Below, one piece after another: positions 44,810-53,463 of a stretch of DNA of 64,000 nt. The notes below the pieces were generated by a model. That model was not told where the DNA came from and ran no database searches. It saw nothing but the letters and a program-made list of their open reading frames with translations. Position 1 is the stretch's first letter, and each line of letters starts with the position of its first letter. Both the position numbers and the translations under genes were made by a program. The DNA is from Aquimarina latercula DSM 2041 (lineage in GTDB: Bacteria; Bacteroidota; Bacteroidia; Flavobacteriales; Flavobacteriaceae), in NCBI RefSeq assembly GCF_000430645.1, contig NZ_AUMK01000004.1, positions 372,001 through 436,000 on the forward strand, given 5' to 3'.

Positions 44810-46603
44810 CTAAGGAGTACCTACAAAATCAGTAACGACCCAATTAGATCCATTATATATAAGACTTATACTTTCGTTTTGATTCAAGACAGGATTACCC
44901 AAAGAAGCGGGTAAAAGAACCTGACTTGGAAATATCGTTATGGTAGTAGTAGGATGAATATTAATCAAATGTACCTTTTGCCCAGTTACTCCTCCAATAA
45001 ATCCAAAAACAGTAACACTAGAACCATTATTTATAAGTACAATAGATTTATTTGTTAAATCATACCCCGTAAAATTACCAACGCTTGTTTCTGTAAATAC
45101 AGGAGTTTGTACAGCTCCCCCTACAGAGAGAGTTTGCGCAGTCAAATCGGTAAAATTAGCATCTCCATTAATACTCAAAAGATTTGAAGGATCTACGATT
45201 CCATTATTTACCGATCCATCACTTTCAATTCTCATTCTGATATTTTGCTCTGTTTCGAAAATAATACTACCATTCGTATCTGCATCATTATCTGCTCCAA
45301 TAGTAGTACTTCCTATATTAGATGTAGTTGCTGTACCTGTTCCAGTAAGATTAGTAAGGTTTGCTCCACTACCAACAAAAGAAGTAGCTGCAACACTACC
45401 GTCTACTTCGATTTTTTCAGTAGGAATCAGATTCCCTACATTAATGTTTCCATTTGCATTTATTTCCAAAGATTTATCTGGTGCTCCCGCCATAACCCTA
45501 AAAGGGATTCTATTAGCAGTCGTATCTAAAACAGCGAAATAATTCTCTCCATTATCAGATATATCATTGATTTTTATCACCCAATCATTAGTTGGGAAAC
45601 TTGCACTAACACTCGTATCTCTAAACCAAATACCAATAGTATCATCTGATAAAATCATATCATTTTCTCCAAAATCCATTCCGGTCATTACATCATCGCC
45701 TATGGCTACTCGGTTTTTAACAATAGATTCTTCAATAAAAACATTATTTCTCGTATTAAAAGTAATGTCACCAGTTCCTAAAGATTTTAATGTTCCAGTA
45801 TTATCATAATAAAACATAAATCCTTTAGCACTTCCTTCATAAAAAAGAGAACCAGGAGTTGCTTGTGCTACTTCATCATTCATATTACTTAAGGTAATCC
45901 CATCTTTAACTCCCAAAACAGCATTACCAAAAGCAGTCGCATCGGTAAAACCAATACCAACTTTTGCAGTATCATAATACACATGATCTCCTATTTTTGA
46001 CCATATAATATCAAATGCTGTTCCCGTAGTAGTTCCAAATCCTGGAAAAGAAGTTTTAGCCGTATTAACAGATACTGTTGTTAAAATCTGATTTAAATCT
46101 ACAGCGGATGTAATACTTAAAAAATTTACCTTATCGCTTTGTTCTGTGGTTATTGTCGTAGGTGTATTAGTTAAATTATTGTAATCTATACTCAAAGCTC
46201 TATCTGTATTCTTACTGGTAAGTCCAAAAGATGTACTTAATAATTGAGACGTACCTACTATGTTATAATTAGTTCCCCCAGCAGGGTCGGTTTCCGTTCT
46301 AATAAAGTAAGAGTCACTTCCCCAATCGATTCCATTTAATGATCCGGAAACAACTGTTCCATCCCCTATTAACAAACTCACAACTCCTGTAAAATTAGTC
46401 ATATGATTATGAACTTCACTATATACTGTGGTTCCAGTTGCACTGCCTTGCACTATACTAATTTGTACAGATATGCTAGCATTAATAACCAATGCGTCGG
46501 AGGCATCTCGTATAATAGCTTGATAACTTAACTTTTCTGGTGCCTGTGCATATATACTTGTCGTAAGTATTAGCAAACATAGGCTTATAAATAACTTTTT
46601 CAT
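44810..46603 (-). CDS. Secreted tail-fibre-like surface protein, paralogue 1
   Basis: 597 residues with a Sec signal peptide (IYAQ). The N-terminal part has the Bacteroidota pattern LSYQAIIRDASDALV, followed by a beta-rich body. The second half has the tail-fibre-like phrase SFVGSGANLTNL and repeats rich in Gly/Asn/Thr. It aligns along its length with the following gene (shared blocks such as FPGFGT, NDW, MAGA..SLE(I/F), ADNDADT), so the two are diverged duplicates. It has no lipobox, T9SS sorting domain or peptidase S74 end. It is probably a surface or extracellular fibre; function unknown. Confidence 0.65.
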   Translation of the reverse strand: MKKLFISLCLLILTTSIYAQAPEKLSYQAIIRDASDALVINASISVQISIVQGSATGTTVYSEVHNHMTNFTGVVSLLIGDGTVVSGSLNGIDWGSDSYFIRTETDPAGGTNYNIVGTSQLLSTSFGLTSKNTDRALSIDYNNLTNTPTTITTEQSDKVNFLSITSAVDLNQILTTVSVNTAKTSFPGFGTTTGTAFDIIWSKIGDHVYYDTAKVGIGFTDATAFGNAVLGVKDGITLSNMNDEVAQATPGSLFYEGSAKGFMFYYDNTGTLKSLGTGDITFNTRNNVFIEESIVKNRVAIGDDVMTGMDFGENDMILSDDTIGIWFRDTSVSASFPTNDWVIKINDISDNGENYFAVLDTTANRIPFRVMAGAPDKSLEINANGNINVGNLIPTEKIEVDGSVAATSFVGSGANLTNLTGTGTATTSNIGSTTIGADNDADTNGSIIFETEQNIRMRIESDGSVNNGIVDPSNLLSINGDANFTDLTAQTLSVGGAVQTPVFTETSVGNFTGYDLTNKSIVLINNGSSVTVFGFIGGVTGQKVHLINIHPTTTITIFPSQVLLPASLGNPVLNQNESISLIYNGSNWVVTDFVGTP

Positions 46604-46610
46604 CTTCTTA

Positions 46611-48419
46611 TTAGTTGTTAAGTCCTACACAATACCAATTAGTTCCATCATAGATAAATGTGGCACTACTATTAGCCGTCAATAAAATATTCGCATTTCC
46701 TGCCAACTGAAAATTCTGTGAGGTAGTTCCTGCATTATGTTCGAATGTTACATCAGAAGTCAAAACGGCAACTATTACAGATTGCCCTGTGATACCGCCC
46801 GAAAATGCCTGAATTGAAGAAGCTGCTTGACCATCAAACGTAACAAAACTCTTATCTGTTACATCATAAGTTGTAGGAAAAGTTGTAGCTGATATTTCTG
46901 CATTAGGTGTAATCGCAATCCCTTGAACCGAAACATTACCATTAAGTGTCATATTATCTACTTTGGCATCCCCAACTACTTCTAAAGCTACCGAGGGAGT
47001 TGTTGTTCCAATACCAATAAATCCAGTATTACTAATTGTCATTCTGGTTGTATTTTGGGTTTGAAAAGCAATTTCTCCAACAGTATCTGCATCATTATCT
47101 GCCGCAATAGTAGTATCTCCTGCATTAGTAATACCACCAGTACCTGAAGCTATTCCGGTTATTCCAGAGCCATCTCCTACAAAAGAATCTGCTTTAATTG
47201 CTCCTACAATTTCTAATTTATTGGTTGGTAAATTTGTTCCTATTCCAACATTACCATTAGCTGCGACAAACAAAGAATGTTCAGCCGCTCCAGCCATAAT
47301 TTTAAAAGGCGTTGTTGCTCCTGTAACATCTAAAATCGCAAAATGATTCGTACCTCCATTCGAAGATTCATTGATTTCTATTTGCCAATCATTAGCTGGT
47401 AATGTCCCAGAGATATCATCACTATCATCAAATAATATTCTTAGATTATTTTCTGTAAGAAGAAGTGTATTAAATCCAAAGTCAACACCAGATGTTGCAT
47501 CTACACCCACTCCTAAACTATTCTGAATAATTACATCAGTACTAATAGTAGCATCTCCATTCTCTATACTCCATAATCCACCAGTATATGTAACAGCTCC
47601 TGTATTGATAGTTACATCTGTATTGGTATTGTCTATATAATGAAAGCTTCCATTACCTGTATTGTCATAATATAAACTTCCAGGAACAGTTCCCGCCGGA
47701 GTGCCATCAAACAAAATTGGGCCTCCTACATGTAATTTTGAACCACTAAAACTGCTCGATTCATCCACACCAACACCAACATTCCCTGCATTATAAAAAA
47801 TATCGTCAGTTACAGATTTTGTCCATATCACATTATCTCCTTCTAAAGCGGTACCAGGAACAGTTCCAAATCCAGGAAATGTAACTTTGGCATTGTTAGC
47901 TGTTACGTCTGTTTGTAATTGATCTAAATTTACAGCCGATGTAACAGTGATAAAATCGACCTTTGCAGCTTGCTCTGAAGTTATTATTGTCGGTAGATTT
48001 GTTAATGAATTATAATCTGCAGTTGCTGCAACATCTGCACTAGCTGAATGCAAAGCATAGGGAACACTTAACAATTGATTAACTGTCGACAATGTATAAC
48101 TCGTTCCTCCTGTTGGATCTATTTCTACGTTTATGAAATAGGGTCCAGCAGACCAATCAATAGAATCAAAACCAGCAGCATTTCCAATCACTAAATTGGC
48201 CAGTCCATTAATATTGGTCGTAACATTCTGATTCTCCGAATAAACAGAAGTACCAGAAGCAGATGTCTGCAGAATATTAATTTGTACTCCTACATTTGTA
48301 TTCCCTACAACCATATTATCTGCATCTCTAATGACAGTTTGATAGTTAATTCTATATGAATTTTGTGCCGTAATACTTATTGTACACGCAAAAATTAAAA
48401 AAGTAATTATTTTATTCAT
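46611..48419 (-). CDS. Secreted tail-fibre-like surface protein, paralogue 2
   Basis: 602 residues with a Sec signal (SITAQ). Layout as in the gene 7 bases downstream: INYQTVIRDADNMVV at the N-terminus, beta-rich body, SFVGDGSGITGI and NVGIGTNLPTNKLEI phrases typical of trimeric fibre/collar-like proteins, and a short C-terminal domain ending FIYDGTNWYCVG, like the LIYNGSNWVVTD of its paralogue. No T9SS sorting signal. It starts 4 bases after the stop of a small T9SS cargo gene, so the three form one operon. Confidence 0.65.
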   Translation of the reverse strand: MNKIITFLIFACTISITAQNSYRINYQTVIRDADNMVVGNTNVGVQINILQTSASGTSVYSENQNVTTNINGLANLVIGNAAGFDSIDWSAGPYFINVEIDPTGGTSYTLSTVNQLLSVPYALHSASADVAATADYNSLTNLPTIITSEQAAKVDFITVTSAVNLDQLQTDVTANNAKVTFPGFGTVPGTALEGDNVIWTKSVTDDIFYNAGNVGVGVDESSSFSGSKLHVGGPILFDGTPAGTVPGSLYYDNTGNGSFHYIDNTNTDVTINTGAVTYTGGLWSIENGDATISTDVIIQNSLGVGVDATSGVDFGFNTLLLTENNLRILFDDSDDISGTLPANDWQIEINESSNGGTNHFAILDVTGATTPFKIMAGAAEHSLFVAANGNVGIGTNLPTNKLEIVGAIKADSFVGDGSGITGIASGTGGITNAGDTTIAADNDADTVGEIAFQTQNTTRMTISNTGFIGIGTTTPSVALEVVGDAKVDNMTLNGNVSVQGIAITPNAEISATTFPTTYDVTDKSFVTFDGQAASSIQAFSGGITGQSVIVAVLTSDVTFEHNAGTTSQNFQLAGNANILLTANSSATFIYDGTNWYCVGLNN

Positions 48420-48423
48420 CGGT

Positions 48424-48909
48424 TTATTTTTTTATGATTTTGAAAGTCTTTAAAGAGGAGTTTAGCTTCTTCACTTTTAAAATATACGCTCCAGAAGCAT
48501 AGGAACTCATTTCTATTACATTAGTATTACTATCAATAGCTTTACTAATAATTAACCGCCCATGAATATCATGGATTTCGAAACTTGTATTTTCTAAATC
48601 AATCTCATCGATGGAAAGAAATAATCTGTCCGTGGTAGGATTCGGATATGTACTAACATTAAGTTGTACTGATTCGAACTCTGGATTGCTCAACGTTTCG
48701 ATTTCAAAAGCCTGTTGAACTCCTTCGGATAACGATCCACTTGCATTCTGGATGGTTGTATAAAAGGTTTGTCCAACAGAAAAACTTGATGTTCCACTTG
48801 TTCCTGAAGCATTTCCGCTACCAGAAACAGTATTCTCTTGTGCGATCATCGAGGTGATCCCAAAAGAAAAAAACATCAAAACCATAAGGGGTATGTAATT
48901 ATGTTTCAT
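48424..48909 (-). CDS. Short T9SS type A cargo protein
   Basis: 161 residues from the ATG at 48909; the longer frame to 48954 adds a non-signal stretch and is rejected. Signal peptide ends SMIAQ. The mature N-terminus is a small beta domain (SGSGNASGTSGTSSFSVGQTFYTT, SLSEGVQQAFEI), a module frequent in Bacteroidota. The C-terminal half is a type A T9SS sorting domain: STYPNPTTDRL, FEIHDIHGRLI, and the terminal KTFKIIKK. It would pass the outer membrane by T9SS and be attached to the surface. It heads the operon with the two large fibre-like genes. Confidence 0.83.
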   Translation of the reverse strand: MKHNYIPLMVLMFFSFGITSMIAQENTVSGSGNASGTSGTSSFSVGQTFYTTIQNASGSLSEGVQQAFEIETLSNPEFESVQLNVSTYPNPTTDRLFLSIDEIDLENTSFEIHDIHGRLIISKAIDSNTNVIEMSSYASGAYILKVKKLNSSLKTFKIIKK

Positions 48910-49108
48910 ATATAAATGTTTTAATATCTTAAAACTACGTAAATTAAATCCCAATTAGACCAAAAAGAATCATTAGTTACCTAGGTATTTATACCTGTTT
49001 TTTTATTTAGTCATCTTAAAAAAAGTATTTTTCCCCGATATTATTACCAAAAAAAATCTGTTCTTAACTTTATATAATGGCTGCTTCTTTTTATTATATT
49101 AGACCCCT

Positions 49109-49888
49109 ATGAATACTATTGATATTAGGACAGTAGATGTGGTACAATATATACAACCACTACGCGAAGGTGGTTCTCTGCCTGCAATCGTAAAAGCAGA
49201 TGATGAGTTTCTGTATGTATTAAAGTTTAGAGGAGCTGGTCAAGGTAAAAAGGTTTTAATTTCTGAACTCATCGGTGGCGAACTAGCAAGATCTATCGGA
49301 TTAAAAGTTCCGGAATTAGTGTTCATGAATCTAGATGATTCCTTCAGTAAAACTGAACCAGATGAAGAAATTCAGGATTTACTTAAGTTTAGTGTTGGAC
49401 TTAATCTAGGTTTGCATTTCTTATCAGAAGCTATCATGTACGATCCATTAGTCTCTATTGCAGATGGAATGACTGCATCAAAAGTAGTATTATTAGATAG
49501 CATCATTAGTAATATTGATAGAACTGCAAAAAACACAAATTTACTTAATTGGAAAAAAGAATTATGGCTTATCGATCACGGTGCTAGTTTTTATTTTCAT
49601 CACAATTGGAAACAGTGGCGAAATCATCTAGAGAGAACGTTTCCTATTATAAAAGATCACGTATTGCTGGAACGTGCTGATAAACTACCACAAGCAGCCA
49701 AAGAGATTACATTACATATGACTCACGAAAAGATCAATGAAATTATTACCAAAATACCGGAAGATTGGTTAATCGATGAGTCTGAGGACTTAAGTCCAAA
49801 TGATATGAGGGCTGCATATATAGAATTTATTCATAGTAGACTTTCTAAAATTGATGAATTGGTAAAAGAAGCTGAAGATGCAAGATAG
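49109..49888 (+). CDS. HipA-like kinase family protein
   Basis: 259 residues, soluble. Features of the HipA-type fold: nucleotide-binding Lys39 in YVLKFRG, a Glu-containing helix (SELIGGELARSIGL), the catalytic loop NIDRTAKNTN (Asp137, Asn142) and the metal-binding DHG at 156-158 in LIDHGAS. It lacks the N-terminal HipA subdomain and has no HipB-type repressor beside it. It overlaps the DUF3037 gene by 11 bases; the pairing is recurrent in bacteria as far as I remember. The substrate is unknown. Confidence 0.8.
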   Translation: MNTIDIRTVDVVQYIQPLREGGSLPAIVKADDEFLYVLKFRGAGQGKKVLISELIGGELARSIGLKVPELVFMNLDDSFSKTEPDEEIQDLLKFSVGLNLGLHFLSEAIMYDPLVSIADGMTASKVVLLDSIISNIDRTAKNTNLLNWKKELWLIDHGASFYFHHNWKQWRNHLERTFPIIKDHVLLERADKLPQAAKEITLHMTHEKINEIITKIPEDWLIDESEDLSPNDMRAAYIEFIHSRLSKIDELVKEAEDAR

Positions 49889-50261
49889 ATGTACATTTGA
49901 ATACGCAATTATACGATTCGTTCCCAAAGTGGAACGTGAAGAATTCTTTAATGTAGGGGTCATTCTATTCTCTAAAAGAAAAAAATTTCTTAAAGTCAAA
50001 TATCATATTGACCCAAATAAATTAAAAGCTTTTTCAAGTGAAGTAACCTTGGAACATTTAGAGGAATATCTTAAATCCTGGGAATTAATTAGTATTGGGG
50101 CTCCTTCTGGTGGAGCAATCGGAAAATTAGAACTATCAGATAGATTCCGCTGGTTAACCGCTTGTAGAAGTACAATTATACAAAGTTCTAAAACCCATCC
50201 GGGAATATGTCACGATCCTCAAAAAGAACTAGATCTTCTTTTCGATAATTATGTTCTATAA
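49878..50261 (+). CDS. DUF3037 family protein
   Basis: 127 residues, soluble. The start CTFEYAIIRFVPKVEREEFFNVGVILF is the signature of DUF3037, followed by FRWLTACRSTIIQSS and an HDPQKELDLLFDNYV end. It overlaps the HipA-like kinase gene by 11 bases and must be expressed with it. It may be the kinase's partner or target (inference). Confidence 0.85.
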   Translation: MQDRCTFEYAIIRFVPKVEREEFFNVGVILFSKRKKFLKVKYHIDPNKLKAFSSEVTLEHLEEYLKSWELISIGAPSGGAIGKLELSDRFRWLTACRSTIIQSSKTHPGICHDPQKELDLLFDNYVL

Positions 50262-50368
50262 CTTCTATCCTCTACTAACCTATCTCTTTTTAGAAATATT
50301 AATGATGAAAATACGGTAACAAAACGGTCTTTTTTAATACTTATACACTATAAAGATCATAATCGTAT

Positions 50369-51478
50369 ATGAAAAAAGTAATACTATATATTATTCTAAT
50401 AGGTATTGTAGCCGTAATTGGGTTTTTTGTTTGGTTCTTTGCCTTTTATCTACAAGTTCCTGCATTAAAAATTCCTAAAGATGCTAGTGAAACAGAAAGA
50501 GTTACGCAAATAGATAAATGGTTAGAACAACTTCATACCGACAGAAAATTTAATGGAGGTGTTTTAATTACAAAAGAAGGAATTCCGCTATTAGCAAAAA
50601 CTTATGGATTCACAAATGTGTCGAGAAACATCAAACTAACCAATAAATCTTCATTTAGATTAGCATCAGTATCTAAACAATTTACTGCTAGCGGTATTAT
50701 GCTACTAAAAGAGAGAAAACAATTAGATTATGATGATCTTGTAAGTACCTATATCCCAGAATTTCCTTATAAAAGAGTAACTATTCGACACCTATTAAAT
50801 CAAACTTCAGGAGTTCCAGATGCATATATGAGTCTTGCAGAAAAGAATAAAGATAGTATTGATATTCTCACAAATCAAATAGCTATAAATCTGTTAGTTC
50901 AAAATCATCCAAAAGTTAATTTCGAACCTAATGAGAAGTACCAATACTCTAATACAAATTATATTTTACTAGCCAGAATTATAGAAATTATTTCTAATCA
51001 ATCTTTTGAAGATTTTATGAGTGAACGAATTTTTACTCCATTAGGAATGAAAAACACCAGAGTTTGGAATTTACTATCCAAGGATACAACATTTAAACAT
51101 AAAGCTGATGGTTTTGAAGATATGGCAGGAGAGGTTAGAGAGATTAAACCCACATTTATTGATGGCGTTGCAGGAGATGGTGCTGTTTTTAGTAGTATAG
51201 AAGATTTTGTTATTTGGGATCAATTCTGGTATCAAAATGATCTTATCAGTGAAGAAAACTTGAAAGAAGCTTTTAAAAAGCCTACTTTAAATAATGGTAA
51301 AAAATCGAACTATGGATTTGGTTGGGTGATTCTAAACGAAGATACTGTAATGCACAATGGAGTTTGGTTAGCGGCTAATTCTTATTTTGTAAGAAACACT
51401 AAAAAGAAAACAAGTTTTGTTCTTCTAGATAATTCTTCAAATTTATTTTTTAATAAAATCATTAAGAATTTAAAATAA
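50369..51478 (+). CDS. Membrane-anchored class C beta-lactamase-like serine hydrolase
   Basis: 369 residues with an N-terminal uncleaved-looking helix (residues 4-30). The beta-lactamase family motifs are SVSK (Ser100-Lys103), YSN (193-195) and HNG in VMHNGVW. These proteins include D-aminopeptidases, esterases and DD-peptidases; true class C beta-lactamase activity is not implied. It stands alone. Confidence 0.83.
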   Translation: MKKVILYIILIGIVAVIGFFVWFFAFYLQVPALKIPKDASETERVTQIDKWLEQLHTDRKFNGGVLITKEGIPLLAKTYGFTNVSRNIKLTNKSSFRLASVSKQFTASGIMLLKERKQLDYDDLVSTYIPEFPYKRVTIRHLLNQTSGVPDAYMSLAEKNKDSIDILTNQIAINLLVQNHPKVNFEPNEKYQYSNTNYILLARIIEIISNQSFEDFMSERIFTPLGMKNTRVWNLLSKDTTFKHKADGFEDMAGEVREIKPTFIDGVAGDGAVFSSIEDFVIWDQFWYQNDLISEENLKEAFKKPTLNNGKKSNYGFGWVILNEDTVMHNGVWLAANSYFVRNTKKKTSFVLLDNSSNLFFNKIIKNLK

Positions 51479-51587
51479 AGAACCTCCACTAAAAAATAGC
51501 TAAATCAAAAACGTTAACACATTTTTAACCCCTATAGAAAGTTAGAAAAGCTCAAAAAAAACGACATTTAATAAAAACAACAATCAC

Positions 51588-52799
51588 ATGAGCCTTTCTA
51601 AAATTTCTTTTACTAATGCAGAAGGTCAGACACTTTCTGGTCGTTTAGAATTACCTGCAGATCAACATCCTCATAACTTTGCTTTATTTGCGCATTGTTT
51701 TACATGTAATAAAAACTTAGGAGCGGTAAGAAATATTAGCAGAGCTCTTACCTCACAAGGATTTGGCGTATTACGTTTTGATTTCACAGGTTTAGGAGAA
51801 AGTGAAGGAGATTTTGCAGATACTAATTTCTCTGGCAATGTAGAAGATTTAATAGCTGCAGCGGATTTTTTAGCAAAAGAATACCAAGCGCCTTCCCTAT
51901 TAATCGGACATTCTCTTGGTGGTGCTGCCGCAATTTTTGCTGCTGCAAAAATTGATTCTATAAAAGCTGTGGCTACAATAGGTGCTCCTTCTGACCCTAC
52001 TCACGTACAACATCTATTAAGAAGTGGTCTTGAAGAAATTGAAACAAATGGTAAGGCAATCGTAAACCTAAGTGGAAGAGATTTTACCATTAAAAAGCAA
52101 TTCCTTGATGATCTTGAAACAAAATCATTACCAACAGTAGCTAAAAACCTGGATAAAGCTCTGTTAGTAATGCATTCTCCACAAGATACTACCGTAGGAA
52201 TTAGAAATGCTGAAGAAATATATCATGCTGCCAAACATCCAAAAAGTTTTGTAACCTTAGATGGGGCTGATCATTTATTAATGAGAAAAGAAGATTCTTT
52301 ATATGCTGGAAAAGTAATAGCAGGTTGGTCTACTAGATATGTTGATATCCCTGAAGAACCTAGACTAAAAAGTCAACACCATGTAGTAGCTAGTCTTGGA
52401 AACGACGAGGGATACACTACCCAAATGAAAGTAGGAAATCATTATATGGTTGCCGATGAACCCGAAAGTGTTGGTGGTCATGATTTTGGCCCGTCTCCTT
52501 ACGAGCTAGTTTCCGCTGGACTATCTGCTTGTACGGCTATGACTATAAAAATGTATGTTGCCAGAAAAGGTTGGGACCTCCAAAATGTAGAAGTACATAC
52601 AAGTTATGATAAAAAACATATAGAAGATTGTGAAAACTGTGAAGATTCTACTGCCAAGATAGACACTTTTAATAGAGAGATTAAACTAGAAGGAGATTTA
52701 GATGAAAAACAAATTGCAAGAATATTACAAATTGCTGATAAATGCCCCGTTCACAAAACATTGCATTCTGAAACGCAGGTAATTACTAAGTTGATTTAA
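51588..52799 (+). CDS. Fused alpha/beta hydrolase-OsmC protein
   Basis: 403 residues, cytoplasmic. Residues 1-250 are an alpha/beta hydrolase with nucleophile elbow GHSLGG and a late His in DGADHLLM. Residues 270-403 are an OsmC/Ohr domain with the two redox cysteines in GLSACTAM and KCPVHKT. This fusion is a known architecture in several phyla and is thought to combine ester/thioester hydrolysis with peroxide reduction. A bidirectional terminator follows. Confidence 0.9.
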   Translation: MSLSKISFTNAEGQTLSGRLELPADQHPHNFALFAHCFTCNKNLGAVRNISRALTSQGFGVLRFDFTGLGESEGDFADTNFSGNVEDLIAAADFLAKEYQAPSLLIGHSLGGAAAIFAAAKIDSIKAVATIGAPSDPTHVQHLLRSGLEEIETNGKAIVNLSGRDFTIKKQFLDDLETKSLPTVAKNLDKALLVMHSPQDTTVGIRNAEEIYHAAKHPKSFVTLDGADHLLMRKEDSLYAGKVIAGWSTRYVDIPEEPRLKSQHHVVASLGNDEGYTTQMKVGNHYMVADEPESVGGHDFGPSPYELVSAGLSACTAMTIKMYVARKGWDLQNVEVHTSYDKKHIEDCENCEDSTAKIDTFNREIKLEGDLDEKQIARILQIADKCPVHKTLHSETQVITKLI

Positions 52800-52825
52800 T
52801 AATCGTAATTAAATTTAAAACAAAT

Positions 52826-52865
52826 AAAAAAGGGAAACTATACAGGACTCGCGTTTCCCTTTTTT
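52826..52865. terminator. Bidirectional Rho-independent terminator
   Basis: AAAAAAGGGAAAC (52826-52838) pairs with GTTTCCCTTTTTT (52853-52865). The T run on each strand makes it work for the fusion gene on the plus strand and the small lipoprotein gene on the minus strand. Confidence 0.85.
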
Positions 52866-52899
52866 CCATTATGAAAGTATAAAACTTTTTGACCTTTTT

Positions 52900-53298
52900 T
52901 TATTCTGACCAATATCTTAATGTTACTTCAATCCATCCTTCTGGAGTTTCATTTTCTGAACTCACCTCAACAATTGCAGAGGATGCTCCATCAAAATAAC
53001 CATCACGAGCATCAAACCTATATGTTCCAATTGGAAGACTTTCGAAAAGCCCTACTTCATATCTTGAATCAAAATAAATGACTCCTGTTTCTAAATTAGT
53101 AGCTCCATATCCAGGTAAAGTTCCTGCGGGAATTTCCTGACCAGACCATTCATCTACTAACTTGATAATTACATCAAATCTTACTTCACTTTTTTCTTCA
53201 GTTATTGATGTGATTTCTTCCATATTATTTGTTTCCATTTCACAAGAAGAAAAGAAACATAATACGACTAGAAATGGCATCACCTTGATCAATTTCAT
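52900..53298 (-). CDS. Small lipoprotein with Ig-like fold, function unknown
   Basis: 132 residues with an SPase II signal (FFSSC, Cys19). The mature part (VIIKLVDEWSGQEIPAG, LPIGTYRFDARDGYFDG, GWIEVTLRYW) resembles a small carboxypeptidase-regulatory-like or Ig-like beta domain. No enzyme motif. Framed by terminators on both sides, it is monocistronic. Confidence 0.55.
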   Translation of the reverse strand: MKLIKVMPFLVVLCFFSSCEMETNNMEEITSITEEKSEVRFDVIIKLVDEWSGQEIPAGTLPGYGATNLETGVIYFDSRYEVGLFESLPIGTYRFDARDGYFDGASSAIVEVSSENETPEGWIEVTLRYWSE

Positions 53299-53419
53299 AA
53301 TAATATTGGTTTAAGAGTTAAAGTCTAAATTTCTAAATAAAAATCAAATATTGGTTTACCTAATGATTATCAAAATGTTATCTAACACTTTCTTAAATTC
53401 ATATTATTCATTACTTCAA

Positions 53420-53455
53420 AAAAAACACTAATCCATAATTGGATTAGTGTTTTTT
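53420..53455. terminator. Rho-independent terminator of the phosphoesterase gene
   Basis: AAAAAACACTAATCC (53420-53434) and GGATTAGTGTTTTTT (53441-53455) form a perfect 15-bp inverted repeat with a six-base loop and T runs on both strands. It lies just after the minus-strand phosphoesterase stop. Confidence 0.88.
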
Positions 53456-53463
53456 GATCAATT

